Origin: Candidatus Peribacteraceae bacterium
GTDB lineage: Bacteria; Patescibacteriota; Gracilibacteria; Peribacterales; Peribacteraceae
Length of the DNA stretch: 57,375 bases
NCBI GenBank assembly: GCA_028711345.1
Contig: JAQTSK010000003.1
Location: 1 to 57,375, forward strand
Direction of reading: 5' to 3'
Each line of letters begins with the position of its first letter. Within the stretch, counting starts at the first letter, position 1. A program made the position numbers and the translations under genes. The notes under the pieces are model-generated. The model was not told the origin of the DNA and searched no databases. It saw nothing but the letters and a program-made list of their open reading frames with translations. Shown here in pieces: positions 26,743 through 35,777 of the stretch.

Positions 26743-26958
26743 ATGCAAACAACCGTTTCGATTCCAGGCATTCACTGCGACGCCTGCGGCAAACTGATCA
26801 AAAGTGTCAGCGGCGATTTCCCCGAGATCACGGACATCGCAGTCAATCTTACGACGAAAACCGTGACGCTCACGCACGCAGACGATTTCGCCCTCGATGA
26901 TTGGACGAAAGAGATTGAGGGGCTGGGTGAGACGTACAAAGTGCAGAGGCTTTCGTGA
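26743..26958 (+). CDS. HMA-domain copper chaperone (CopZ-like)
   Basis: 71 residues, a single ferredoxin-like heavy-metal domain with CxxC in IPGIHCDACGKLIKS and the usual beta-alpha-beta spacing. CopZ-type proteins carry Cu(I) to P1B ATPases. It starts 18 bp after the previous stop, with a C-rich leader (cattcccccgcatccc), so it is co-transcribed with the HMA/TauE gene. The terminator at 26982 closes this unit. Confidence 0.85.
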   Translation: MQTTVSIPGIHCDACGKLIKSVSGDFPEITDIAVNLTTKTVTLTHADDFALDDWTKEIEGLGETYKVQRLS

Positions 26959-26981
26959 CGTGCGAGTCCGATTGCGGAAAG

Positions 26982-27005
26982 AGAGACCCCCGACGGAGGG
27001 TCTCT
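26982..27005 (+). terminator. Rho-independent terminator after the chaperone gene
   Basis: Stem agagaccc (26982-26989) / gggtctct (26998-27005), followed by tttt. A clear stem plus U-tract. Confidence 0.85.
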
Positions 27006-27029
27006 TTTCCAGAAAATGATGAAGTGCTA

Positions 27030-27057
27030 TTTACCTCCATCTCAGGTATGGGTATAC
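27030..27057 (+). promoter_or_regulatory. csoR promoter with candidate CsoR operator
   Basis: TACCT-N7-AGGTA at 27032-27048 sits between a poor -35 (tttacc, 27030-27035) and the -10 TATACT (27052-27057, 16-nt spacer). The same half-sites and spacing recur at 27702-27718 before the copper ATPase gene. Confidence 0.6.
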
Positions 27058-27085
27058 TGCCGGTACAATCCTTCCTCAACCGTTC

Positions 27086-27358
27086 ATGAACGAACAGAAG
27101 CAAAAGACACTCATCGGCCTCAAGAAAGCACGAAGCCTCCTCGACAAGATCGTGAAAATGGTCGAGCAGGATGAGTACTGCATCGATATCATGCAGCAGA
27201 ACCTCGCAGTCATCGGACTCCTGAAAGGAGTCGTCAAGCTGCTGATGGAAGGTCATCTGCGATCATGCTTCAGTCGTGCGATCGATTCGGGAAACACTGC
27301 GAAGAAACAGGAAATGATTGAAGAGATTCTAGCCGTTTCCCAACTTGCCAATAAGTAA
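27086..27358 (+). CDS. csoR: CsoR-family copper-sensing repressor
   Basis: 90 residues, all-helical DUF156 fold. The Cu(I) ligands of CsoR are present in order: Cys in DEYCIDIMQQ, His and Cys in EGHLRSCF (H-x3-C). In this family Cu(I) binding releases the tetramer from its operator. It lies between the chaperone unit and the small Met/Cys protein, and has a matched palindrome at its own promoter and at the ATPase gene, so it probably represses both and itself. Confidence 0.92.
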   Translation: MNEQKQKTLIGLKKARSLLDKIVKMVEQDEYCIDIMQQNLAVIGLLKGVVKLLMEGHLRSCFSRAIDSGNTAKKQEMIEEILAVSQLANK

Positions 27359-27359
27359 T

Positions 27360-27620
27360 ATGGATACCTCTCAAAAGATATTTTTCGGCATTACGCTGCT
27401 CGCCGGACTCTACCTTGCCGCAGGGTGGGGGATGGGTGCTGCGGAAACAACCATCGCTCAGTATGCGAAGAAGGGCGTCGTGCAGGCACAGGTCGGAAAT
27501 CAGACGGGCGGCGCGGGAGGTCATTACATGCCGGACGGACAATGGATGGCTGACTCGGCTATGACGGGAGGAATGGGGTGCGGTATGGGTGGGGGCTGCA
27601 ATTGCGGCGGCGGTCGGTAA
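27360..27620 (+). CDS. Small anchored Met/Cys/Gly-rich protein, copper-related
   Basis: 86 residues; the ATG begins one base after the csoR stop, so translation is likely coupled. One hydrophobic segment (about 7-28), then a hydrophilic middle and a tail of Met, His, Cys and Gly (GGMGCGMGGGCNCGGG). Such tails can buffer Cu(I) or Cu(II). No family recognised. Its position in the csoR transcript makes a copper role the best inference. Confidence 0.6.
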   Translation: MDTSQKIFFGITLLAGLYLAAGWGMGAAETTIAQYAKKGVVQAQVGNQTGGAGGHYMPDGQWMADSAMTGGMGCGMGGGCNCGGGR

Positions 27621-27684
27621 TGACCGGAAGGAGTGATGTCAGCAATGCGGGATTGATGATCACTTTCTTTCATAGTATTTGCAC

Positions 27685-27718
27685 TTGACCGTCATTATTG
27701 ATACCTATACCATAGGTA
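27685..27718 (+). promoter_or_regulatory. Copper-ATPase promoter with candidate CsoR operator
   Basis: A -35 ttgacc (27685-27690) precedes the perfect palindrome TACCTATACCATAGGTA (27702-27718), matching TACCT-N7-AGGTA at csoR. The -10 overlaps the palindrome (tatacc, 27706-27711, 15-nt spacer). Confidence 0.6.
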
Positions 27719-27749
27719 CAGGTATATTCCCTATCTTCCCCCCATATCT

Positions 27750-30700
27750 ATGGTTCGCGAACATCGTCTCAAGATCACCGGCATGACATGCGGGTCATGC
27801 TCCAAGCTTATTCAGAACGAACTCCGGGATCTGAAAGGAATCGGAGAGATCACCATAGACGTCAAGACAGGGAACGCGCGCGTTACCGCCGATGATTCCG
27901 TTGCAGCTGACGACATCGTTGCGGCAGTGGTGCATGCGGGATATGCGGCGGAAGTGATCGGGGCGAAGAAACCCGTGGACAGCGCAGCAACAGACGATGC
28001 GGTGAAAATGACAACAACAACCGTCGCGGCGGGGAAACCATTCAAGATCAATCTGCAAACGACCGTCGAAGCCGAGGGAAAAGTACTGGAGGATCCGGCC
28101 GGCAAACCCTACTTTGAAGGCAAGATGAAGAAAGCGAGTACGGCTGAGCTGCAGATACCGGAAGATCAAGCACGGACCTCTTCCATGCTCGATCAACTGG
28201 TGAAGTCACTGAACGTCACGTCACTCTTTGATGCCCTTGGAGGGAGTACGGGGCAGAAGGAAAGAATGCTGCCAGCTCCGGGCAAAACACCGGAGAGGAT
28301 CCAAGGAATCATTCCTTCTAAATCCGGTGCATCGCTCCAGCCGGGTCGAGCCTCGCTGTACCTCCTCGGCATGCATTGCTCGTCCTGTTCAACGCTCATC
28401 GAGCGCTCCCTTAAAAAGGTGCCCGGTGTGAAGCAGGCGAACGTAAATTTTGCCGCGGAGAAGGCGACCGTTCACTTCGACGACAAAGTGACAAATGTTC
28501 AGAACCTGATCGCGGCAGTGAAGAAAGCGGGGTACGGAGCCGAGGTGGTGGATGAACAGGATAAGGAATTTGACAGGAAAAAACGCGCAGCGGAGATCCG
28601 GAGCTATAAGCGGAAATTCATCTGGAGCTTCATCCTGAGCGCACCGATGCTCTACTTCATGCTGCTGGATTTCTTCAAATGGCTTCCCGGCATTTCGATT
28701 ATTCCGCCGTATATCGGCATCGTCTCGCTCATCCTGACTCTTCCCGTGCAGTTCATTGTCGGAGCCGGTTTCTACAAGGGATTCTGGTCAAGTTTGAGAA
28801 TGAAGACGTTCAACATGGACAGCCTCATCGCCATCGGCACATCCACGGCATTCTTCTACAGCTTCATTAACTTTGTTCTGTATGTATCACGGACCGGAGG
28901 AGTACTGGGAGTGGACGGGGAGAAGATTCCCGAGCTCTACTTCGAGACCGCCGCGTTCCTGATCACGTTCGTCATCCTCGGAAAGTGGCTGGAAGTGAAG
29001 GCGAAGGGGCAGGTCAGCGATGCCATCCGTAAGCTCATGGGATTGCAAGCGAAGTCGGCGAGAGTCGTGCGCAACGGACAGACGATCGACATCCCTATTG
29101 ATCAGGTGATCGGCGGCGATACGGTTCTCGTGCGCCCGGGTGAAACCGTACCTGTGGATGGCACGATCATCAAAGGACATTCCTCGGTTGATGAATCCAT
29201 GCTGACAGGTGAGAGCATTCCGATGGAGAAGAACGCCGGAGACAGGGTCATCGGAGCCACGCTGAATAAAGTCGGCAGCTTCGAATTCACCGCGGAGAAA
29301 GTGGGCAGCGAGACGATGCTCGCGCAGATCATCCGCGTGGTGGAGGAAGCGCAGGGATCGAAAGCGCCCATTCAGGGGTTCGCGGATCGCATCTCCGCCT
29401 GGTTTGTCCCCGTCGTGATCCTCGGCGCTCTGGCCACGTTTCTCCTCTGGTACTTCGTCTTCGGCGGCACGCTGACGTTTTCCCTCATGGCCTTCACGGC
29501 CGTGATCGTCATCGCGTGTCCCTGCGCGCTCGGTCTGGCGACTCCCACCGCCATCATGGTGGGAACGGGCAAGGGGGCGGAGAAGGGGATTCTCATCAAG
29601 GGAGGTGAGCCGCTGGAGGCCGCGAGCAAAATCAACACCATCGTCTTCGACAAGACCGGAACGCTCACCAACGGCAAGCCGGTGGTGACGGATGTGATCG
29701 GCGTCGGCGCCGATGAAGACGACGTCCTCCTCTTCGCCGCATCACTGGAACGGTCATCCGAACACCCGCTCGCCGAAGCCATCTATGCGCATGCGCAGGA
29801 GGAAGGACTGGATCTCCGAGATATAGAACATTTCAAAGCAATCCCCGGTCATGGCATCGAGGGAGAGATTGACCATGTGAAGTACTACTTCGGCAACCGC
29901 AAGCTCATGACGCAGATCCCCGCAGTCGATCTCACAAAAGCGGAGCGCAAGCTCCTGAAGCTGGAGGAACACGGCAAGACGGCCATGATCCTCGCCTCGG
30001 ATGCAGGCCTCCTCGGCATCATCGCCGTAGCCGACACCGTGAAAGATACGACGAAGGAAGCCATCGATCTGCTCCGGAGAATGAAGATCGAAACGTACAT
30101 GATCACAGGAGACAACGAGCGCACGGCGAAGGCGATCGCGAAGCAGATCGGCATCACCAATGTACTCGCCGAAGTCCTGCCGGAGGACAAGGCGAATGAG
30201 GTGAAGAAGCTGCAGGACGCAGGCAGAAAAGTCGCAATGGTCGGCGACGGCGTCAACGATGCGCCGGCACTCGCACAAGCCGATGTGGGAATTGCGATGG
30301 GATCGGGGACTGATGTTGCGATGGAGACCGGCGGGATCGTCATCATCAAAAACGATCTTCGTGATGTCATCACCGCACTGGAACTGTCACGGGAAACGAT
30401 GAGCAAAATCCGGCAGAACATGTTCTTCGCTCTCTTCTACAACGTGATCGGCATCCCCATCGCGGCCAGAGTCTTCTTCGTCGCCTTCGGTCTGATTCTG
30501 CAGCCGGAGCTGGCTGGGCTTGCGATGGCCTTCAGCTCCATTTCCGTCGTCGCCAATTCACTGCTTATCCGTCTCTTCCGCCCGAGAAAACGGAATGTTC
30601 TCTCCATGCTGGCACCCATCGTCATGGTGATCGGTTTCACGTTTGTTTTCTTCGAGTTTGCCCTCTTCAGTTCACGCGCGATGATGAAGGAGGAGGTCAG

Positions 30701-31388
30701 CGCCGCACCGGCGGTGTCGGCCGAAATCACTTCGGAAGTGAACAGGCTCTTCACAACAACCGGAGTGCCCAAGCTGATCATCGTGAATGATGATGCCGAA
30801 TTCGTCCTCGGCGTGGACTCGCTCAGTCCGGCACTGACGGTGCAGGAAGGAAGTGCGGTCATCGGAACACGGGGTGTCGTCCTCGGCTCCGAGGAGGCGG
30901 CGAATATGAGGGAAGAGAAGGAATTCACGCGCATCGGGGATAGGCTGAAGGAATTTGCAGGCAGGCCGGGGTACGCCGTCACGGGGATTCTGGCTCCCAC
31001 CGGGACAATTCTCGATCGCGCACACATCACGCGGAAGCCGACACTGAATCTTCTTCCGTCCGGAACCGTCCTGCAGGTGATCGATGATTTGGGTGCGCTG
31101 AAGCTCTTCTATGCGGGCGATACGGAATTGCTGCCTGAAGTGATCAGAAATGAATTCCCGCAGAGCCCACTCTCCGTTCTGGTGAAGAATGAGAAAATTT
31201 ACTCGCCGATCTTCATCGGTTGGGATGAAGCGCAGATGATGCGTGACCTTAAGCTATTCAACAAGACCGGCGATACGATTGACAATTTCTTCGGCAATGA
31301 CATCTACGTTGCGGGGATACTGCCTCAGTCAGGAACGATCTTCGATACGCTGCACTATCTACCGAAGGGTATGAACGTGTCGCTCTGA
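27750..31388 (+). CDS. copA: Copper-transporting P1B-type ATPase with two HMA domains and an unusual C-terminal extension
   Basis: 1212 residues, against about 750-850 for most bacterial CopA. HMA1 at about 5-72 (Cys14/Cys17, [10 protein letters not shown]) and HMA2 at about 200-270 (Cys210/Cys213, [10 protein letters not shown]) are separated by a charged linker of about 125 residues. Then the P-type core: TGES actuator motif, CPC in the sixth helix (Cys590-Pro-Cys592), phosphorylation Asp634 in [20 protein letters not shown] nucleotide site, [11 protein letters not shown], and [16 protein letters not shown]. After the last CopA helix (about 940) comes one more helix ([20 protein letters not shown]) and about 235 soluble residues of no recognised family ([20 protein letters not shown], and [14 protein letters not shown]). 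The ATG is preceded by a C-rich leader. Role: Cu(I) export, fed by the CopZ-like chaperone. Confidence 0.95.
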   Translation: MVREHRLKITGMTCGSCSKLIQNELRDLKGIGEITIDVKTGNARVTADDSVAADDIVAAVVHAGYAAEVIGAKKPVDSAATDDAVKMTTTTVAAGKPFKINLQTTVEAEGKVLEDPAGKPYFEGKMKKASTAELQIPEDQARTSSMLDQLVKSLNVTSLFDALGGSTGQKERMLPAPGKTPERIQGIIPSKSGASLQPGRASLYLLGMHCSSCSTLIERSLKKVPGVKQANVNFAAEKATVHFDDKVTNVQNLIAAVKKAGYGAEVVDEQDKEFDRKKRAAEIRSYKRKFIWSFILSAPMLYFMLLDFFKWLPGISIIPPYIGIVSLILTLPVQFIVGAGFYKGFWSSLRMKTFNMDSLIAIGTSTAFFYSFINFVLYVSRTGGVLGVDGEKIPELYFETAAFLITFVILGKWLEVKAKGQVSDAIRKLMGLQAKSARVVRNGQTIDIPIDQVIGGDTVLVRPGETVPVDGTIIKGHSSVDESMLTGESIPMEKNAGDRVIGATLNKVGSFEFTAEKVGSETMLAQIIRVVEEAQGSKAPIQGFADRISAWFVPVVILGALATFLLWYFVFGGTLTFSLMAFTAVIVIACPCALGLATPTAIMVGTGKGAEKGILIKGGEPLEAASKINTIVFDKTGTLTNGKPVVTDVIGVGADEDDVLLFAASLERSSEHPLAEAIYAHAQEEGLDLRDIEHFKAIPGHGIEGEIDHVKYYFGNRKLMTQIPAVDLTKAERKLLKLEEHGKTAMILASDAGLLGIIAVADTVKDTTKEAIDLLRRMKIETYMITGDNERTAKAIAKQIGITNVLAEVLPEDKANEVKKLQDAGRKVAMVGDGVNDAPALAQADVGIAMGSGTDVAMETGGIVIIKNDLRDVITALELSRETMSKIRQNMFFALFYNVIGIPIAARVFFVAFGLILQPELAGLAMAFSSISVVANSLLIRLFRPRKRNVLSMLAPIVMVIGFTFVFFEFALFSSRAMMKEEVSAAPAVSAEITSEVNRLFTTTGVPKLIIVNDDAEFVLGVDSLSPALTVQEGSAVIGTRGVVLGSEEAANMREEKEFTRIGDRLKEFAGRPGYAVTGILAPTGTILDRAHITRKPTLNLLPSGTVLQVIDDLGALKLFYAGDTELLPEVIRNEFPQSPLSVLVKNEKIYSPIFIGWDEAQMMRDLKLFNKTGDTIDNFFGNDIYVAGILPQSGTIFDTLHYLPKGMNVSL

Positions 31389-31411
31389 AGCAGGGAAATA
31401 CGCAAGAGTGC

Positions 31412-31436
31412 AGCCGGCTCCCGCAAAGAGCCGGCT
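31412..31436 (+). terminator. Terminator after the copper ATPase gene
   Basis: Stem agccggctc (31412-31420) / gagccggct (31428-31436), 7-nt loop, followed by tcctt. Confidence 0.75.
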
Positions 31437-31502
31437 TCCTTGCGCGCTGGACTTTTCTGCGCCGCTCGTCGGCACGAGGCATGTTACGGTAGAATGACGG
31501 CT

Positions 31503-32147
31503 ATGCGCTTCCTCGCATTGGAGACCAGTATCGGGAAAATGAAGAAGGAGTTCATCGCGGAAGGTGAAAAGGAGCTCCTGATCTCCATTCATCACATGTT
31601 CTCTTTCCTGTTGCCTGCGGCAGGGATGTTCCTGGTGACGTTCGGTGTCTTCGTGGTGTACATCTCCTTGATAACGTTGAACAGCACGCTATTTCCTTTC
31701 TTCGTTCCTTCGCTGTTCCTTTGGCTCTTTTTCTGCATCTATAAGATGCTGAAGTATTTCATCAATTGGCGTTACAACTATTTCTTCGTCACAACGGAGA
31801 AAGTTATCATCGTAAACCATGTTTTTTTTATCAAACAAAAGATTCACCCCATCCATCTCGAGGACATCAGGAGCATGCGCACCGAGTCGCAGTTCTTCGG
31901 CATTGGACACTGCGGCACGCTTTTCCTCAGCCTGAACGAGAAGACTGAAGGTTCAAGCGATCTAATTCGCATCAGATATCTGCCGAAACCCGACGTGATC
32001 ATGGGCGTCATTGAGAAGGCGACAGTACTCAAGATGCAACGAGTTCCGACGGATCAGGGTCTTCAGGATCAAATGGATAAGGTGTCCGATGTTCAGGATA
32101 AGGCGCAGGAACTGGCAGGACAATCGGATGCATCCGTCCTGGACTGA
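31503..32147 (+). CDS. Membrane protein with bacterial PH-like domain (YdbS-type)
   Basis: 214 residues, starting MRFLALETSIGKMKKEF. Two adjacent transmembrane helices at about 30-85 (LLPAAGMFLVTFGVFVVYIS, VPSLFLWLFFCIYKML), then a bacterial PH-like domain (YFFVTTEKVIIVNHVFFIKQ, HPIHLEDIRSMRTESQFFGI) and a hydrophilic C-terminus. The internal start is taken because an apparent -10 (tagaat at 31490-31495) lies only 7 nt before it, suggesting a leaderless message. PH-like proteins of this sort have unknown binding partners. A relative lies at 34910-35401. Confidence 0.75.
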   Translation: MRFLALETSIGKMKKEFIAEGEKELLISIHHMFSFLLPAAGMFLVTFGVFVVYISLITLNSTLFPFFVPSLFLWLFFCIYKMLKYFINWRYNYFFVTTEKVIIVNHVFFIKQKIHPIHLEDIRSMRTESQFFGIGHCGTLFLSLNEKTEGSSDLIRIRYLPKPDVIMGVIEKATVLKMQRVPTDQGLQDQMDKVSDVQDKAQELAGQSDASVLD

Positions 32148-32232
32148 CATGTCTGAGAAGTGCCGTGGAATCACGATTGTAATGCAATGCAGATTTCAGA
32201 CGTCTCAAAAACAGACACTTCCCCCCTCACCT

Positions 32233-32394
32233 ATGGCTGATAAGACAATCTATGAAAAGCTCAAGGCTCCCTGTCCGTGCGGTTCGGGCAAATCCTACGT
32301 TGAATGCTGCGGTCGCGGCGAGATGTGTCCCTGCGGCTCCGGGAAAAAGGCCATCGATTGCTGTTTCGTGAGTCCGGAAACGCACCCGATGTGA
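32233..32394 (+). CDS. SEC-C motif miniprotein
   Basis: 53 residues made almost entirely of two SEC-C zinc motifs: PCPCGSGKSYVECCGRG and CPCGSGKKAIDCCF. SEC-C motifs occur at the end of SecA, where they hold zinc and contact SecB, and in many stand-alone proteins. With no SecA fused, its partner is unknown. The start codon follows cacttcccccctcacct. Confidence 0.8.
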   Translation: MADKTIYEKLKAPCPCGSGKSYVECCGRGEMCPCGSGKKAIDCCFVSPETHPM

Positions 32395-32432
32395 CAAGCC
32401 GATGTTTTAAATTTCATTTTCCCCCACTCTTT

Positions 32433-32810
32433 ATGGCAACAATGACGATGCAGGAAACCATGAAAGCAGCGAGCTTCCTGAAGCCGACGGAGACCCGCAC
32501 CTTCCCCAAAGGGAAGCTGGAACTGGTAAAGATCGGCAAGGATACCTTCGGCCGCGCGACGTTCGAACCCGGATGGAAGTGGTCGACTTCCGTCAAACCG
32601 ATTGTGAAGACGGACAGCTGTGAAGCGCCGCACATCAATTTTCATATCGCGGGACGTCTGATGATCGTGATGGACGACGGGACCAAACAGGAGTTCGGAC
32701 CGGGTGAAATCAGTATCGTCCCTCCCGGTCACGACGCATGGACTGTGGGTGATCAGGCTGCGGAGATCATCGACATTTCCGGAATGGAGCACTATGCGAA
32801 AATGATGTGA
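32433..32810 (+). CDS. Cupin-domain protein
   Basis: 125 residues with both cupin motifs: GRATFEPGWKWSTSVKPIV, HINFHIAGRLMIVMDDGTKQ (motif 1), and PGEISIVPPGHDAWTVGD (motif 2). Metal ligands appear partial: only His in HINFH and in PPGHDAW stand out, so the ligand set may be reduced. The start MATMTMQETMKAAS follows the C-rich leader cattttcccccactcttt. Cupins of this size bind small ligands or act as simple enzymes; nothing specific can be said. Confidence 0.75.
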   Translation: MATMTMQETMKAASFLKPTETRTFPKGKLELVKIGKDTFGRATFEPGWKWSTSVKPIVKTDSCEAPHINFHIAGRLMIVMDDGTKQEFGPGEISIVPPGHDAWTVGDQAAEIIDISGMEHYAKMM

Positions 32811-32879
32811 GCGTGCAGTCATTGCCGGTCGATGCGTACGGATGAGGCTGCAACGGCTGACATCTGGTAGCCTTGCTCC

Positions 32880-34817
32880 ATGGAAGAATCTGACCGAAAC
32901 GATGCATCGGCGTTCGACAGGTGCATGACATGGGGCATCATCGGCGCCTGTATCCTCGGTTCGCTCCTCGTCTTCGGCGGTGCGTTGTCACACGGATTCT
33001 CCATGATCGACGACCCGTACCTCGTGACGCAGAACCTGTTCGTGCGCGGGCTGACGCCTGAAAACATCCGGTACGTCTTCACCCACTTCGATCCGGAGCT
33101 GTACATGCCGCTGACGTTTCTGTCGTATCAGCTGGACTACGTACTGGGAGGAATGAATCCTGCCATCTTCCATTTTACCAACATTCTGCTGCATGGGATC
33201 AACGCGGCACTGGTGATTATGTTGTTATGGCTCTTGATCAAAAATCGACCAGTGGCGATTCTCGGCGGGCTTCTGTTCCTCGTCCATCCGCTGAATACCG
33301 AAGCGGTTGTGTGGGTGGCGGGGAGGAAGGACCTCTTGTCCACAGGATTGTTTTTAGGGTCGTTGATCACGTACGTACATTCTCTGCAAGGCAGGGGAGC
33401 GGCCGTTCCCGGCCGCGGAAATCGGCTGTACTGGTTTAGCATCGGATTGTTTCTTCTGGCTCTTCTCTCGAAAGCGATGGTCCTGACACTACCGGCGTTA
33501 CTAGTACTCATTGTTGCAATCGTCAATGATCAACATCAACAACCCACTACTCACTACCCACTACTCACTCGTCTCGGGTCACTTATTCCATACGTCATTC
33601 TCAGTACGGTCTTCGCCGCCATTGCCCTCATCGGCAAAGAACGCGTAGTCGAATCATCGACGCTGATGGAAACAGTTCTGATGGCATGCAAAAGCACTGT
33701 GTTCTATCTGCAGAAATTCTTCCTGCCGACCGGACTCAATCCCATCTACCCGTACCACGCCCCCATCACGATCGTCTCACCGGATTTCTATTGGCCGATC
33801 ATCATTCTCATCATCATTTCGCTGGTGGCCATTGTCAGTCTGAAATGGACCAAGTGGATCGCCATCGGCCTCGCGTTCTTCCTGATCACCCTGTCGCCGA
33901 CGTTTTTAAACTTCCACAAAGGCACCGTGACATTCTTCGCAGTCGACCGTTACGCCTATCTGCCGATGATCGGCATCATCATTATTCTTGCTGCCGGATG
34001 GAGAAAGCTGGAAAACTACCCACTCCACACTACCCACTACCCACTCCGTAACTTACTTTCTGTAATCCTCCTCCTCATTCTCTCAGTCTTCTCCTTCAAC
34101 CAAACCTCCGTCTGGGCATCCGATGAACGACTGCTGACACGTTCGCTCATGCTGTACCCCGACTCCATCCCGACGCGCACCAGTCTGTCGGTCATCTATC
34201 GCCAAACGGGAAGAATCAACGAGGAAAGGTCTGTCATCGAAGCGGGACTGACATACAGGGAAGACGTCGCCTACCGGACGGGACTCGGTTCCATTTTCGC
34301 CCGCGAAGGCAGGACGGATGAAGCGAGAAATGAATACGAGCGCGCACGCTTACTGGATCCGGAGAATCCCGAACCGCTCTTCTATCTGGGATCACTGGAA
34401 GAACAACTGAACAATGCGGATGAGGCGCTTGATCTGTACAAACAAGCCATTACGATCGATGACAGTTACGTGGGGGCGTATATCAACGCCGGCGCCATTC
34501 TTCTCGATCGGGGTGAATTTGCGGAAGCGGAGGAGCTTTTCAGATCAGCATTGGAATGGAACCCGAATACCATGGAAGCGAACTACAACCTCTTCGACGC
34601 ACTCGAGCGGCAGAAGAATCAGGAGGAAGCCTTTCCGTACCTTGTGCGTGCCTACAAGCTGAATCCGGATGATCCGGACATCGGCTTGGCGTACGCGTAC
34701 AGATTGAATGAAAAGGGAGACAGTGAGCGAGCAACGGAGATTCTCGAACATCACATCACGCTTGATCCGGAAAATCGGGCAGCGGTACGATTACTGAAGT
34801 CTATTCAGGGCAAGTGA
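32880..34817 (+). CDS. TMTC-like GT-C glycosyltransferase with C-terminal TPRs
   Basis: 645 residues. About 10 transmembrane helices at residues 15-420, opening with the GT-C pair SMIDDPYLVTQNLFVRGLT (acidic Asp-Asp near the first extracytoplasmic loop) and the TMTC block PLTFLSYQLDYVLGG...HPLNTEAVVWVAGRKDLL. Residues about 440-645 are TPRs (GLGSIFAREGRTDEARNEYE, PLFYLGSLEEQLNNADEALD, AYINAGAILLDRGEFAEAEE). Family knowledge: TMTC proteins transfer mannose from a lipid-linked donor. Here the acceptor is unknown; the many exported Ser/Thr-rich proteins of the window are natural candidates (inference). Two loop segments contain short odd repeats (TTHYPLLT, TTHYPLRN), described under findings. 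Confidence 0.85.
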   Translation: MEESDRNDASAFDRCMTWGIIGACILGSLLVFGGALSHGFSMIDDPYLVTQNLFVRGLTPENIRYVFTHFDPELYMPLTFLSYQLDYVLGGMNPAIFHFTNILLHGINAALVIMLLWLLIKNRPVAILGGLLFLVHPLNTEAVVWVAGRKDLLSTGLFLGSLITYVHSLQGRGAAVPGRGNRLYWFSIGLFLLALLSKAMVLTLPALLVLIVAIVNDQHQQPTTHYPLLTRLGSLIPYVILSTVFAAIALIGKERVVESSTLMETVLMACKSTVFYLQKFFLPTGLNPIYPYHAPITIVSPDFYWPIIILIIISLVAIVSLKWTKWIAIGLAFFLITLSPTFLNFHKGTVTFFAVDRYAYLPMIGIIIILAAGWRKLENYPLHTTHYPLRNLLSVILLLILSVFSFNQTSVWASDERLLTRSLMLYPDSIPTRTSLSVIYRQTGRINEERSVIEAGLTYREDVAYRTGLGSIFAREGRTDEARNEYERARLLDPENPEPLFYLGSLEEQLNNADEALDLYKQAITIDDSYVGAYINAGAILLDRGEFAEAEELFRSALEWNPNTMEANYNLFDALERQKNQEEAFPYLVRAYKLNPDDPDIGLAYAYRLNEKGDSERATEILEHHITLDPENRAAVRLLKSIQGK

Positions 34818-34828
34818 AACTTCTCTCC

Positions 34829-34872
34829 GCGGGAAGCATCCCGCTCCCAAACTTTTTATATGATAAGGGAGC
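34829..34872. terminator. Terminator region between convergent genes
   Basis: Two overlapping inverted repeats: gcggga/tcccgc (34829-34834/34839-34844) and gctccc/gggagc (about 34843-34872). A T-rich stretch follows on the plus strand. Confidence 0.55.
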
Positions 34873-34909
34873 GCAATGCTTTGCGCGGAAGCTGAGATCT
34901 CCAGGCGCC

Positions 34910-35401
34910 CTACCGCATCCCCATCGCCTGATGGACATCCCGTGCGACGGAATGCGGATGCGAGACGTAGTTGATGATGAGCTTGTTCTCGAAATTGAGT
35001 GAGCCGTAATTGAGCAAATATTGCAGAAAGCCGCGCTTGCTGGCTTCCACCGTCTTGATCATCTCGAAGGAAACCTCCGACATTTCCTCACGCAGAATGA
35101 TGACGTTCTTGAAATGGACGACACGCTGCGTGGTGATGACGTAAAAACTGGTGAATTCGCCCAGAACGACAAAGTAGAATCCGTGACAGCCGGCCAGGAA
35201 CAGGATGAAGGAAAGCAGGAATGAACTGATCGCAATCCAATCGCTTTCGGCAACCGTATAGCCAGCAATCAGCAGGAAGAAGATGCCGCCGGCAGTAAGC
35301 AGGACATAGATGAACAGCGGCATGACATAGGTCATCCAGTGCTCGCTGCTGACGCGGATCAGCCGTTCGCCTTCGGTGAGCGTGACTTTGCGCATGATCA
35401 C
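34910..35401 (-). CDS. PH-like membrane protein, second copy
   Basis: 163 residues. Starts at GTG 35401, or ATG 35395 two codons in (MIMRKVTLTEGERLIRVSSE). Two helices at about 25-75 (LFIYVLLTAGGIFFLLIAGY, FLLSFILFLAGCHGFYFVV) followed by the bacterial PH-like strand set (FTSFYVITTQRVVHFKNVII, EMSEVSFEMIKTVEASKRGF). Architecture and motif order match 31503-32147, so the two are paralogues on either side of the cupin/TMTC genes. The start overlaps the stop of the upstream 90-residue gene (ATGTGATCATG), which implies translational coupling. Confidence 0.75.
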   Translation of the reverse strand: MIMRKVTLTEGERLIRVSSEHWMTYVMPLFIYVLLTAGGIFFLLIAGYTVAESDWIAISSFLLSFILFLAGCHGFYFVVLGEFTSFYVITTQRVVHFKNVIILREEMSEVSFEMIKTVEASKRGFLQYLLNYGSLNFENKLIINYVSHPHSVARDVHQAMGMR

Positions 35402-35670
35402 ATGATGTCGGGACGGAACAGAAAGAGGAGATCAAACACAACGGTGATGATCAGAATGCTCACGATGTAGAACAGGAGCAACAGACGATTCCAGAACACC
35501 GAACGCAGCGAATCCCTGTACCCCATGGCTTCGAGAAAATCACGCCTGGCTTCTATGATGGACCGGAATTCAAACGTCGCCAGAATCAGCACGGCCAAAG
35601 ACAGCACCTGTATGATCATGACGGTGATCGCCGCAGTCGTGCCTGCAGTTGTGATGAAGGGATTCACCAT
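35398..35670 (-). CDS. Two-helix membrane protein, unknown
   Basis: 90 residues with helices at about 8-35 (AAITVMIIQVLSLAVLILAT) and 62-85 (RLLLLFYIVSILIITVVFDL), linked by a charged segment. The termination codon overlaps the start of the PH-like gene, so they form a two-gene operon. No family recognised; a role as membrane partner of the PH-like protein is only an inference. Confidence 0.6.
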   Translation of the reverse strand: MVNPFITTAGTTAAITVMIIQVLSLAVLILATFEFRSIIEARRDFLEAMGYRDSLRSVFWNRLLLLFYIVSILIITVVFDLLFLFRPDIM

Positions 35671-35765
35671 GATCTCGGATCATACTCGCTTTGAGGGGAA
35701 ATATCGAGTGATCGGGCTTCCGTAAGACCAAAAGGTCTGATCGACACCTTGGGATGTGAATCCTG

Positions 35766-35777
35766 TATACTCCAACC
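35766..35777 (+). promoter_or_regulatory. -10 element 6 nt before a start codon (leaderless transcript candidate)
   Basis: TATACT at 35766-35771 with the ATG at 35778. The spacing leaves at most one or two bases of leader. Confidence 0.55.
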
